56,497 bases of DNA from an uncultured Prevotella sp. (GTDB taxonomy: Bacteria > Bacteroidota > Bacteroidia > Bacteroidales > Bacteroidaceae). Positions 26,682 through 34,759 of the stretch are shown here, one piece after another (position 1 is the first letter of the stretch; each line of letters begins with the position of its first letter). The stretch covers positions 1 through 56,497 of the forward strand of contig CAKPYB010000022.1 in assembly GCA_934202525.1 (NCBI GenBank). The letters run 5' to 3'. A model generated the notes under the pieces. It was not told the DNA's origin. It did no database searches and worked only from the letters and a program-made list of their open reading frames with translations. A program made the position numbers and the translations under genes.

Positions 26682-27368
26682 TTATCTTTCTTGATGAGTC
26701 ATAATCATCCTCAAAGATTTCTTGCAATCCTCACACAACCCATTTTTCATGTAGAAGGTATTCTTGCCATGGGCATTCTGCATCAGGCACTTCAAATCAT
26801 CCTTCTTGCAATGCGGCAAACCGCGAGAATGCAGGAATTCATGAATTGTTACTTTCCATAAGTCATCCTTTCGTTTCAATCGGAAGGTTGAAACCACACA
26901 GGCGTCACCTGGCCGGAAACTCAATCCCATGATTCCATAGTTGTAATGTCCGTGAATGGAAGTAGAGATGTCTCGATGCGTCAAACCTATCGTTACGATT
27001 TCATCATTACCTCCATGCTCTTCATGCAACATTTTCAGGATCCCCCCAGCCCAATACCTGTTTCTTGGTTTATAGAGACATGAGGCAGGTATTTCTTTCT
27101 TGTCTCCTACAAATACAGAAGCCTCCAACTCAGCCTTTGGTACCTTATTGAAAATGATACCCAACTGCTTCACGAGTTCTTCTCTCAACTGTTCTGCCTC
27201 CTGATGTGAGAAATTTCCCAAAGGTTTTAACTCAATTACATAACCCAATGGAGGATCTGCAGGGAGACTATCTCCCATTCCCTCATTGCCATGACTCTGA
27301 TTTCCATTGTAACAACCTGCTAAAAACAGGATTGAGATTCCAGCAATAAACAGCAATAACTTCTTCAT
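26682..27368 (-). CDS. archaemetzincin-like (M54) metalloprotease lipoprotein
   Basis: 228 aa with a lipobox (FLAGC, Cys 19). The zinc motif HEFLHSRGLPHC (176-187) matches the archaemetzincin signature HExxHxxGxxHC, followed by C194 and L-M-Q, then C212-x-x-C215, the extra cysteine set that defines M54. Archaemetzincins are usually cytoplasmic proteins of archaea and some eukaryotes; here the protein is predicted to be lipid-anchored in the envelope. Its substrates are unknown. It sits 12 bp after an L,D-transpeptidase gene on the same strand, in a cell-wall cluster. Confidence 0.85.
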   Translation of the reverse strand: MKKLLLFIAGISILFLAGCYNGNQSHGNEGMGDSLPADPPLGYVIELKPLGNFSHQEAEQLREELVKQLGIIFNKVPKAELEASVFVGDKKEIPASCLYKPRNRYWAGGILKMLHEEHGGNDEIVTIGLTHRDISTSIHGHYNYGIMGLSFRPGDACVVSTFRLKRKDDLWKVTIHEFLHSRGLPHCKKDDLKCLMQNAHGKNTFYMKNGLCEDCKKSLRMIMTHQER

Positions 27369-27380
27369 AGAATATTCTTT

Positions 27381-28031
27381 TTATTTGTATTTTGCATAAA
27401 TCAATATAGGTCTTCTCTTGGAAGATTCCTTGTATATCTGCATCACTTTCTCCACACAGCTCCTTGATACAGTAAAGCAGCCACGGCTCTCTGTTCCTAG
27501 CGGAATATACTCCTTTCCACCGGAGAACCTTGTCACCTTGCCAGCAGAATGAATCAGGATACCACGGGCTTCTGCCAGATAATTACTCTTGTCGAGCCCT
27601 CGAAGGCGAACGCAGTTTTTGAACTTCATTCCACCTTTTCCTATCATGACATATCTTCCAAGACTCGTGCATCCACTTCCAGGGTTATTACTGAACTTTG
27701 GTTGGGCTGCTGTATTTCCCTTACCACTTCCATGCATGCAATAGCTGCTCATTACTCTTTTGCCACGCTGCAAGTCATAGATAAAGAACCTCTTCTTGCC
27801 AGATGGTTTGGAGAAATCCACGAGGATATAGTAATCCGTACTGTATCCCCATCTGTCGCAATAATCCCTTACTTGCGTCAGATTCTCACAATCCACCTGA
27901 TGGTACCACTCTTTAGCATCCACCGTATTCTTAAAAAACGGTTTTGTGAACCTATTATAAATAGGTGGAACGAAAAGGACACCGATGACAAGCAGGAGTA
28001 GGATACCCAATATGATCAATAACTTCTTCAT
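27381..28031 (-). CDS. murein L,D-transpeptidase catalytic-domain protein (YkuD_2 type)
   Basis: 216 aa from ATG 28031 (MKKLLIILG), which gives a clean signal/anchor segment; an in-frame upstream start at 28061 would add a less likely tail. The C-terminal half carries RGILIHSAGK and ESRGCFTVS, where the Cys is the predicted nucleophile of the L,D-transpeptidase fold. Such enzymes form 3-3 peptidoglycan crosslinks or attach proteins to the wall. It is followed by the M54 protease gene, with a GH25 lysozyme gene upstream. Confidence 0.8.
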   Translation of the reverse strand: MKKLLIILGILLLLVIGVLFVPPIYNRFTKPFFKNTVDAKEWYHQVDCENLTQVRDYCDRWGYSTDYYILVDFSKPSGKKRFFIYDLQRGKRVMSSYCMHGSGKGNTAAQPKFSNNPGSGCTSLGRYVMIGKGGMKFKNCVRLRGLDKSNYLAEARGILIHSAGKVTRFSGGKEYIPLGTESRGCFTVSRSCVEKVMQIYKESSKRRPILIYAKYK

Positions 28032-28126
28032 AATAATGCAAAAGTAGAAAAAAATAAGCAAGTAATGATGCTATCCATACGTGGATTGTATCAAATACTC
28101 GCTTATGTGTATGAAATCATCAATGC

Positions 28127-28909
28127 CTACAACATCAAATCCTTGATGGTTGTACCATTCATGAATCTGCTTAAATCTACCCTTTCTCCAATACCATGCA
28201 AATGTCCGGTTTCTGAATACTGCCAGATATTACACTTTCCTCTGCCGTCGATAGAGGGTTGTCGGGAGTTATAATTGGCGATGAAGAGATAATAGCGATT
28301 GAACTTCGCCCCCATCTCCTTATTATAGAAGCTCTCGTTGCTATAGATGACAGGATACTTGCCATAGTGTTTCTTCACCAAGTCAGCAAACACCTGTATG
28401 CTATCCTGCAGCTGTCGTCCCTTCCATCTTCCTTGGATGCCTTTCTCCTCCACATCCAATACAGGAATCAAGTCCTGCTCACTCTTCTTCACCATCTTTT
28501 GGAAATCCCGGAACTGAGCAGTTACTGAAGAGCCGGCAGACATCAGATGATAAGATCCCACCTTCAACCCATATTTACGAGCCAGTCTGATATTTCGGCG
28601 ATAATGTCGATCCACATATCCCTTACCATGTGTAGCTCTGATATAAACGAACTTGATTCGCTTGTTCTTCGCTATTTCCTTCCACTTGATAACTCCATTG
28701 TGTTTCGAAACATCAATGCCGTCATATCCGCCATGCGTATAAGGTTGCCCTTTCAATCTATCAACGAAGACATCAGAATAAGATGAAGCTATGCCCACCC
28801 ATCGCTTCACCTTATATGGCGACACCATATACATAATCCCTAGACCAACACCAGCCAAAACGACCAAGCTGCCTAAGGAAACCAAAGTATATTTTAATCC
28901 TTTCTTCAT
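28127..28909 (-). CDS. GH25 family lysozyme, membrane anchored
   Basis: 260 aa: an N-terminal hydrophobic anchor (about 10-30) and a GH25 (1,4-beta-N-acetylmuramidase) domain beginning GYDGIDVSKHNG. The catalytic D-x-E is in IPVLDVEEKG (near residue 155). FVYIRATHGKGYVD and VIYSNESFYN are further family signatures. It should cut peptidoglycan glycan strands. The -7 box is at 28941-28948 without a good -33, but paired LytTR-like sites lie at 28990-29020, suggesting activator control. Confidence 0.9.
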   Translation of the reverse strand: MKKGLKYTLVSLGSLVVLAGVGLGIMYMVSPYKVKRWVGIASSYSDVFVDRLKGQPYTHGGYDGIDVSKHNGVIKWKEIAKNKRIKFVYIRATHGKGYVDRHYRRNIRLARKYGLKVGSYHLMSAGSSVTAQFRDFQKMVKKSEQDLIPVLDVEEKGIQGRWKGRQLQDSIQVFADLVKKHYGKYPVIYSNESFYNKEMGAKFNRYYLFIANYNSRQPSIDGRGKCNIWQYSETGHLHGIGERVDLSRFMNGTTIKDLML

Positions 28910-28940
28910 TACATTTTATCTTTTAGTTGTTTTCAGGGGA

Positions 28941-29020
28941 CAAAGATAGTGAATTTATTTGAAACGGCATAGAAAGTAAGGGGATAATTGTATGAAATGG
29001 GGTTCTGGAAGTACGAAATG
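28941..29020 (-). promoter_or_regulatory. activator-type promoter with paired LytTR-like direct repeats (GH25 gene)
   Basis: CAAAGATA (28941-28948) is the -7 box. GTATGAAATG (28990-28999) and GTACGAAATG (29011-29020) are direct repeats 21 bp apart. The same pair at the same distance from the -7 box occurs upstream of the small secreted protein gene at 36882. Confidence 0.6.
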
Positions 29021-29081
29021 ACAAAACGGATGCTTGACAACATCCTTCAAACAAATGACTGCGAGAATGTTGGAACAAAAG

Positions 29082-30059
29082 TTACATCACCATTTCCGCT
29101 ATTTCTTTGAAGATACTTCCAGCCATCCTACCTCCTGCTGCAGGGAGTTCCTTGCGATGCACAGACACGAGTATCGTATATCTCGGTTTATCGGCAGGAA
29201 AATAGCCACAGAAATCGGCTGTCAAAGTACTATCCTCATTACGTATAGTGCCATTCATTCCAGCCACCTTAACCTTATCCGACATCGCACATTTAGCTAG
29301 ACCTTTCGAGACCACACCTTCCAACATTCCACGAATATCAGCGATACTTGAAGGCGATGCTATACTATCCTTGTTAGCTATTGCATTATAGAAAGCCAAC
29401 ATCTGCAGAGGTGTTATCTCCTGAAATCCCATTGCATAGTAACACCAAGGCATTTCTGAGTCTTGTACACAAGAATCCATTTTCAAGCCTTCCACCTCCA
29501 GGGATTGTCCGAAAGACATTTTCCTCACACTTGCCAAGAAGTCCTTCTTGTCAGGAAAAGCCTCATCGACTGCACGAGTAATCGCTACATCCGAACTATA
29601 AGCGAGAGCCTGCCATAAAGTCAACTCACCATAGCCCCCTTTTCGCCAGTTATGATCATAGATGGTATCATTGTCATAAACAAAAATTCCAACACAAGAA
29701 TCAAACATATCATCAGGTTTCACCTTGCCTGTATTCAAAGCAGCCAATACGGAGACCGTTCTCATCAAGGCAGAGCTATGCTTACTTGCAGCCAAGGAAT
29801 CCACTCTTTCATAATTAGAATCCCCCTTAGCCTCCAATCCTACCATAGCACGAATCTTCCCCGATTCCGTTTCCATGACAATAGCCACCCCATCCATGGC
29901 ACCATACTCTACTAAATGCTTCTCCAAGATTGCCTCAATGCTATCTTGAAGTGCATTGTTGATATTACTCACGCTCTCCTCCGACTTAAGAGAAGACTTG
30001 CAGCTTGCCAAAGCCAACAGAGCGATAGCAAGTGCCAGCAAAGATACTTTCTTCATCAT
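29082..30059 (-). CDS. penicillin-binding-protein-like transpeptidase lipoprotein, catalytically dead
   Basis: 325 aa from ATG 30059, a lipoprotein (lipobox LALASC, Cys 20). From residue 50 to the end it follows the transpeptidase fold of class B PBPs (AIVMETESGKIRAM, then VSVLAALNTGKV). All three catalytic motifs are altered: SxxK reads S-A-L-M (96-99), SxN reads S-S-D (155-157) and K-T-G-T reads M-N-G-T (268-271). It is therefore probably a pseudo-enzyme, for example a binding partner or regulator of wall synthesis (inference). The start lies 7 bases after the stop of a 56-aa gene. Confidence 0.75.
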   Translation of the reverse strand: MMKKVSLLALAIALLALASCKSSLKSEESVSNINNALQDSIEAILEKHLVEYGAMDGVAIVMETESGKIRAMVGLEAKGDSNYERVDSLAASKHSSALMRTVSVLAALNTGKVKPDDMFDSCVGIFVYDNDTIYDHNWRKGGYGELTLWQALAYSSDVAITRAVDEAFPDKKDFLASVRKMSFGQSLEVEGLKMDSCVQDSEMPWCYYAMGFQEITPLQMLAFYNAIANKDSIASPSSIADIRGMLEGVVSKGLAKCAMSDKVKVAGMNGTIRNEDSTLTADFCGYFPADKPRYTILVSVHRKELPAAGGRMAGSIFKEIAEMVM

Positions 30060-30066
30060 AAAGCCA

Positions 30067-30237
30067 TTATCGTTTTTTACCGAAGATGGCATTCAGTACC
30101 ATTTTCCCTACTTTTCTTTCTAATCCTGCCTTAGAGGTAGGAATACCTGTTTCACGAGCAAACTTCTGTTTGGCTTGGGTGATACCGAGTGCTCTGTTTA
30201 AGGAGAATGAGACTCCTGGGATTTTAAATTTTGACAT
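30067..30237 (-). CDS. 56-aa basic hypothetical protein
   Basis: Short gene read on the minus strand from ATG 30237: MSKFKIPGVSFSLNRALG at the start, GIPTSKAGLERKVGK in the second half and FGKKR at the end. It is highly basic, has no signal peptide, and looks like a small nucleic-acid-binding or structural protein; I do not recognise a characterised family. It ends 7 bases before the pseudo-transpeptidase start, so the two are probably co-transcribed and translationally coupled. It is easily missed because of its size. Confidence 0.7.
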   Translation of the reverse strand: MSKFKIPGVSFSLNRALGITQAKQKFARETGIPTSKAGLERKVGKMVLNAIFGKKR

Positions 30238-30296
30238 AATATCTCATTAATATTTTCTATTCAAGTTGATCTATTGCTAATTCTATATTTTTCTAA

Positions 30297-30947
30297 TTAA
30301 TTGACAAGTTTCCAAAAAGCTACTGCAATCATAGACACCAAATAGGCTATTAACGTAGAAAAAGTAGCTATAAAGGTTATTTCTATAGCCAAAACATTAT
30401 CTACTACATTAATATTGTCATATACTACTTTACATACAAAAATCATAACAGGCCATACAACATACATACAATTTAGGATTGCATAGGACAGTTCGTTAGT
30501 TTTTTTTATTTTTTCTATTTGTTGTTCGTGATAACTTTGCAACCATGGATGCTTATCTTCAACAATTTTCTTTGTTTCCTTCTTCACCCAATATGACTTA
30601 GTAAAATATTCTACAAATGCAGCCAATCCAAATCCAATCAAACCACCCCATAATGTCACAAAGAACAAAAACATTACAATAATTTCCAAAACAGACAAAG
30701 GATCCCATGAAGAACGGTTTTCCACTATACTATAAACCTGTTCAATTCCATACCATATACCCAATGGAAAAGTTAGGAGCCAACACCTATTTCGAAAACG
30801 TTTATGGGCTTCATTATATATTTCAGCCCATTTAGCATAACAATTTCGATTATTTTTTTCTTGAGTACTTTTCCTTGACTGAGAATAGTGCCGTAGAGTA
30901 CTTTTCTTCTCAAAATTACCAGTCTTATCGTTATATTGTAATTCCAT
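30297..30947 (-). CDS. multi-pass membrane protein of the conjugation-like operon
   Basis: 216 aa from the second of two adjacent ATGs. The N-terminus ELQYNDKTGNFEKKSTLR shares a motif with the next gene upstream. It then has a polar basic stretch and three or four hydrophobic segments (about 55-75, 90-115, 160-180 and 190-212). No known domain is recognised. As last gene of the E1/E2/JAB operon it might be the membrane-bound target or effector (inference). Base composition is AT-rich like the rest of the operon. Confidence 0.7.
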   Translation of the reverse strand: MELQYNDKTGNFEKKSTLRHYSQSRKSTQEKNNRNCYAKWAEIYNEAHKRFRNRCWLLTFPLGIWYGIEQVYSIVENRSSWDPLSVLEIIVMFLFFVTLWGGLIGFGLAAFVEYFTKSYWVKKETKKIVEDKHPWLQSYHEQQIEKIKKTNELSYAILNCMYVVWPVMIFVCKVVYDNINVVDNVLAIEITFIATFSTLIAYLVSMIAVAFWKLVN

Positions 30948-30987
30948 CATTAATATAAAACTAAACCAACATATTCAAGCACAAACA

Positions 30988-31737
30988 CTAATTATAAACA
31001 ATCCTTTGCTTCTTTACGACTCCAGAACCATAACAAGTTGGACATTGTTGTTTGTAACCTTTCATGATGTCACAATGATGACATATTCCACTTTTTATTG
31101 TTCCTGAGCCTCCACAAAATATACACTCCACCTTATTTTTACCAGTGCCTCCACAATTTTTACAAACTTCATCACCATAGAATCCACATAGAATACATTG
31201 AGTATAGGTATATCCTCTTCCTCCACATTGAGTACATGGATGTGACGTAGTTCCTGTTCCGTGACAATATTGACAGACTATCAAGCCCGAACCATTACAA
31301 GTAGAACAAGTTACTTCATACTCCTCTACACGATAAGTTGATTCAGCCTTAGAAGGCTCATTAGAATAAGAGTTACTTGTCGAACTGGAGTTAGAACTTT
31401 CACCCCCTATCGAAAAATCAGTTGAAACAGAATTTGAGTTTTGATAAGTAGGACTAGAACTACTAGAATTAGTAGATTTTGAGGTATCAGAAGAACTCAT
31501 TCCCCCAATACAAGCTCCACAACATGCAAAGAAAGCCACACACCCCAGCACTAGCAGCAAGAATTTACCTATGAAATTCATACAACCATCAGAGTTGTTG
31601 CTACTAGAAGAATAACTATTTGAAGAAGATGTCCTTTGAGTATAGTTCTGATGACTATTATTTCTCGTATCAGTATAGCCTCTTAAAGTTTTTTCCTCCT
31701 CGAAATTTCCAGTTTTATCATTATACCTCAATCCCAT
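30988..31737 (-). CDS. DnaJ-type CxxCxGxG zinc-finger membrane protein
   Basis: 249 aa from ATG 31737, two bases after the stop of the E1 gene. It starts GLRYNDKTGNFEEEKTLRG, the motif shared with the neighbouring membrane protein. A serine/asparagine-rich linker leads to one hydrophobic segment (about 60-85, with CCGACIGG), a second Ser-rich linker, and a C-terminal zinc-ribbon region with about six CxxCxGxG or CxxC units (CSTCNGSG, CQYCHGTG, CTQCGGRG, CKNCGGTG, CIFCGGSG, CPTCYGSG). J-domain residues are absent. The fold is that of DnaJ zinc fingers used for protein binding; the role is unknown. Confidence 0.75.
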   Translation of the reverse strand: MGLRYNDKTGNFEEEKTLRGYTDTRNNSHQNYTQRTSSSNSYSSSSNNSDGCMNFIGKFLLLVLGCVAFFACCGACIGGMSSSDTSKSTNSSSSSPTYQNSNSVSTDFSIGGESSNSSSTSNSYSNEPSKAESTYRVEEYEVTCSTCNGSGLIVCQYCHGTGTTSHPCTQCGGRGYTYTQCILCGFYGDEVCKNCGGTGKNKVECIFCGGSGTIKSGICHHCDIMKGYKQQCPTCYGSGVVKKQRIVYN

Positions 31738-31739
31738 AA

Positions 31740-33185
31740 TCAATTTAGCTCAAAATCCACATCTGTCAAATCCATCTGCCCTTCTAATTTTGCCTCAACC
31801 TCCTCGCCCAAGTCAAGATACATTTCTCTATCAGAGCACAAAGCACAACTAGGATTTCTATCTATTTTTGCACCATACCATCGCATTATTGTTGGTTGAT
31901 TTCCAGCTCCAGGCATAGCTGCCCAATTAGCATAATGACGCTCCCTTCTATTTGCCCACATATAATAGTCATAAACAAATTCTTTTTCCAAAGAAGATAT
32001 ACCAGATTCTTTTCCTCTTGAAAGTTCCACTAAAGCCAACTTAACCATCATATTACAAATGGGCAGAATATCGGAAGACAAACCGACTTGTACAACAGCA
32101 TTAGCATCTGTAGCTGACATATAAGCAGGAATAATCCCCGAACGACGAGCAGACTGCTCGTCGGCAATCTCCTCATTATGGGCATTAAACCAATTATTTC
32201 CTATCAAACAGCAATAACATGGACCGCCAGGTCTATATCTAAACACATCCCCACCCTCTGCTCTAGTAATTGCTCTACCAAAGATACCAATTTTCTTGAA
32301 ATCAACCAAAGCTTTCGACAAGATAAAGCGACTTGCATTATTATCAGTTGCACAGATTATCAAATCAGCTTTGTCTACTTCCTCTCGCATTAACTTTTCT
32401 TTTTCATTAATGTCAAAAGGAAATTTATCCACTATTGCATAAGGATTCTTTCCCAAGATAGCATCTTGAATAGCATTTGTCTTTAAACGCCCTAACTCAT
32501 TTATGCCACAGATATGTCGAGCCAAATTATGTAGTTCCACCCTATCAAAGTCCCAAAGAGAAAAACTTCCTACTCCTGCCTTAGCCAACTCAACAGCTAT
32601 TTGAGAGCCAAAACTTCCCAAGCCAACGATCATGACTCGTTTACCTTCTAAAACATTTATCTCCAAAATACCTTTACTTCTGGAATAAAGTTCTTCTTTT
32701 GCAGGGATGAAGCAAAAAGACCTGGGTATTAATTTGCCATTTATATGCTCATAAACCAAAACATCTGATTCAGATTTTACCACTATATAATATTTGTAAC
32801 TATAAGCATTATTCACATAACTTTCTGAACCAACATATAGAGCTGCATCAACTTGACCATAAGCATGTTCCGCTTTTTTTGTTGAAAGATGAATCACATG
32901 CTCACCTTCCCACTCATAGGAATACCCCATCAAGCTAGTACAACCTCTGGAAACAAACTCTTTAATATTATCTTTGCTGAGATAAATGACAGGAGAACAG
33001 GCAAAGCCGTTCTCCGTCATTTCTGTAACAATCTCACCAGTAACAGGCTGGCTGCCACGAGCGATTTGTCGGAATTCACCACTCGTTGGGTCATACACTA
33101 ATTGAGTCATAGATGCCTCTTGACTCAATCCTTGTTCACGAACACTTTCAGCAAGCGTGTTCAACTCATAATTACTCATTTTCAT
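31740..33185 (-). CDS. ThiF/E1-like adenylyltransferase
   Basis: 481 aa. An N-terminal region of about 175 residues of unknown fold precedes a ThiF/E1 domain: GLGSFGS (188-194) nucleotide loop, DFDRVELHNLARH (212-224) with the D, N and R residues that bind ATP and Mg, K235, and ATDN (279-282). Zinc cysteines are in GPCYCC (321-326) and SCALC (near 456). E1-like enzymes adenylate the C-terminus of a ubiquitin-like protein. The segment LVYDPTSGEF (29-38) resembles the N-terminal motif of the two downstream proteins. Two ATGs, 33185 and 33179, are possible. Confidence 0.85.
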   Translation of the reverse strand: MKMSNYELNTLAESVREQGLSQEASMTQLVYDPTSGEFRQIARGSQPVTGEIVTEMTENGFACSPVIYLSKDNIKEFVSRGCTSLMGYSYEWEGEHVIHLSTKKAEHAYGQVDAALYVGSESYVNNAYSYKYYIVVKSESDVLVYEHINGKLIPRSFCFIPAKEELYSRSKGILEINVLEGKRVMIVGLGSFGSQIAVELAKAGVGSFSLWDFDRVELHNLARHICGINELGRLKTNAIQDAILGKNPYAIVDKFPFDINEKEKLMREEVDKADLIICATDNNASRFILSKALVDFKKIGIFGRAITRAEGGDVFRYRPGGPCYCCLIGNNWFNAHNEEIADEQSARRSGIIPAYMSATDANAVVQVGLSSDILPICNMMVKLALVELSRGKESGISSLEKEFVYDYYMWANRRERHYANWAAMPGAGNQPTIMRWYGAKIDRNPSCALCSDREMYLDLGEEVEAKLEGQMDLTDVDFELN

Positions 33186-33215
33186 ATTTCTTGCCCTTTT
33201 ATTTATATTTCTAAC

Positions 33216-33644
33216 TTATGCTTGATGATTCAAGAAATAATCTATATTTTTACCTGTACGCAAATGCGCCTCGTACATTTCCAGCCAAAGGCGACATTTG
33301 ATATATATCTTATAAATAGACACCATCGGAGTCCAAGAATTTGTACCATAGTGACAAATTCTTGTAAAACCATGCTCACTGGTTAATGTGTGCATAGGTG
33401 CACTTGCAGAATCCATTCGATTCCCATCTTTGTTAAAAAGCATCTTCGTTACAAATGCCTTCGGAACCGAATTTGGAAATGAATCCAAATCAATTCTAAT
33501 CGTATATACATTCTTACTATTTGTAATAGCTCCAATTACGACATAAGGATTAGAAGTACCCATATCCTTAAACACATAAGCGGAACTTGGCAATTTTCTC
33601 GCCAATACCATTTTCTCCATTTGGAGTCTTTGAGCATCCATCAT
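33216..33644 (-). CDS. E2-like (UBC-fold) protein
   Basis: 142 aa. The order of features fits an E2 ubiquitin-conjugating fold: a strand region YVVIGAITNSKNVYTI, the F-P-x-x-x-P turn (56-61), a candidate catalytic cysteine C97 in GFTRICHYG, W104-T-P in NSWTPMVSI, then a C-terminal helix pair. The C-x6-W-x-P arrangement mirrors the ICL...W.P signature of E2s. The similarity is structural reading rather than a database match. It lies between the JAB and E1 genes, as expected for a bacterial ubiquitin-like conjugation operon. Confidence 0.65.
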   Translation of the reverse strand: MMDAQRLQMEKMVLARKLPSSAYVFKDMGTSNPYVVIGAITNSKNVYTIRIDLDSFPNSVPKAFVTKMLFNKDGNRMDSASAPMHTLTSEHGFTRICHYGTNSWTPMVSIYKIYIKCRLWLEMYEAHLRTGKNIDYFLNHQA

Positions 33645-33665
33645 ATTCTTATAGCTTTAATCATC

Positions 33666-34754
33666 CTAAAAAATTTGTTCATTCCATAAAATCTCATCTT
33701 TTTGTGGTGGAGAAGGCAAACAACCACAATAGAATTGAACAAAAGCTTGGTATATGTCACCACAATAGTTCCATTCTTCCGTAACACATACACCACTTTG
33801 TCTTTTCACTTCTGGAGCCTCATGTGGAAAGCCCACGGGGAAGAAAATTTCTTCTTTACTTTCACCAGACTTATTTACGAACAAATGTACATAACCTAAT
33901 GTATCCAACTTTACTTCGCATCCCTTATTATCTGCAAATTGACAGAGAAAATCTACAATTTTCTTCAATGTCAAATTATTCTGCTTATCACAGAGCCAGT
34001 AATCATGCCTGAAGAGAGGCTTATCTTCTTCCAAAATTTTCAAGCCAATCATGTTTGACTCCATGCAATGAGGATGAACTAAGATATTACGAAGTTCATA
34101 ATCCACCAATCTTCTATAAGGGCTATCCATCTCCTTAATCATCCATGAAGCCTGCAGATAGCTTTGTTCACCCTCCATAAAGTTGAAAGCATTCAATGTT
34201 GATGCATGAGCACCACAATTGCCAATACAAAGAAGGAACTTACCCAAATGCTTTTGATTGACAACCATCTGCATATTGGAAGCATCATGACCGCTAGGAT
34301 GAGCCAATCCCAACTGATGGTGCGAATGCCATTCACCTATATGTTGCAATCCATATCTCTGCAAAAGAGTTGTACCGACATTCAACAAATAATCAACATC
34401 TTGATTGAAGAATGTTACTTGATGGTTGGCTAGAGGACCTGGTCCTATTGCATACAAAACTACGGGGATTCCTGTAGATGTCCAAAAACCAAAGAGTTGT
34501 CCACCAGTCTCTATTGTTGTAGAATCAAGAATACATCGTGAGATATAATCTAATTCACTACGATATATCATGGCAACAGCAGCACTGTCAGATGGTACTT
34601 GCCGTATAACTTCATTGGGAAGTCTTTTCAAAGTTCGCTTATTGGAAGCCAACAATTTACTCTTGCTCACAGAACGATCAGCATGTCCAATGTGTAATCT
34701 TCTTTTTATTTTTTTCATAAATTCTGCTACTTGATTCATCATATTATTACCCAA
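33666..34754 (-). CDS. JAB/MPN metalloprotease fused to a UBC/RWD-like domain
   Basis: 362 aa. The N-terminal JAB domain has E82 (in ETGGQLFGF), H143-S-H145 and S154-x-x-D157 (in WHSHHQLGLAHPSGHD), the JAMM zinc site; the gap between H145 and S154 is one residue longer than usual. Such proteins cleave isopeptide bonds or mature ubiquitin-like proteins. The C-terminal 90 residues (about 275-345) resemble an E2/RWD fold: GYVHLFV strand, FPVGFPHEAPEV turn (305-316), C323, W328 and a helix. The gene is 5 bases after the GNAT gene. Confidence 0.8.
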   Translation of the reverse strand: MGNNMMNQVAEFMKKIKRRLHIGHADRSVSKSKLLASNKRTLKRLPNEVIRQVPSDSAAVAMIYRSELDYISRCILDSTTIETGGQLFGFWTSTGIPVVLYAIGPGPLANHQVTFFNQDVDYLLNVGTTLLQRYGLQHIGEWHSHHQLGLAHPSGHDASNMQMVVNQKHLGKFLLCIGNCGAHASTLNAFNFMEGEQSYLQASWMIKEMDSPYRRLVDYELRNILVHPHCMESNMIGLKILEEDKPLFRHDYWLCDKQNNLTLKKIVDFLCQFADNKGCEVKLDTLGYVHLFVNKSGESKEEIFFPVGFPHEAPEVKRQSGVCVTEEWNYCGDIYQAFVQFYCGCLPSPPQKDEILWNEQIF

Positions 34755-34759
34755 ACAAA

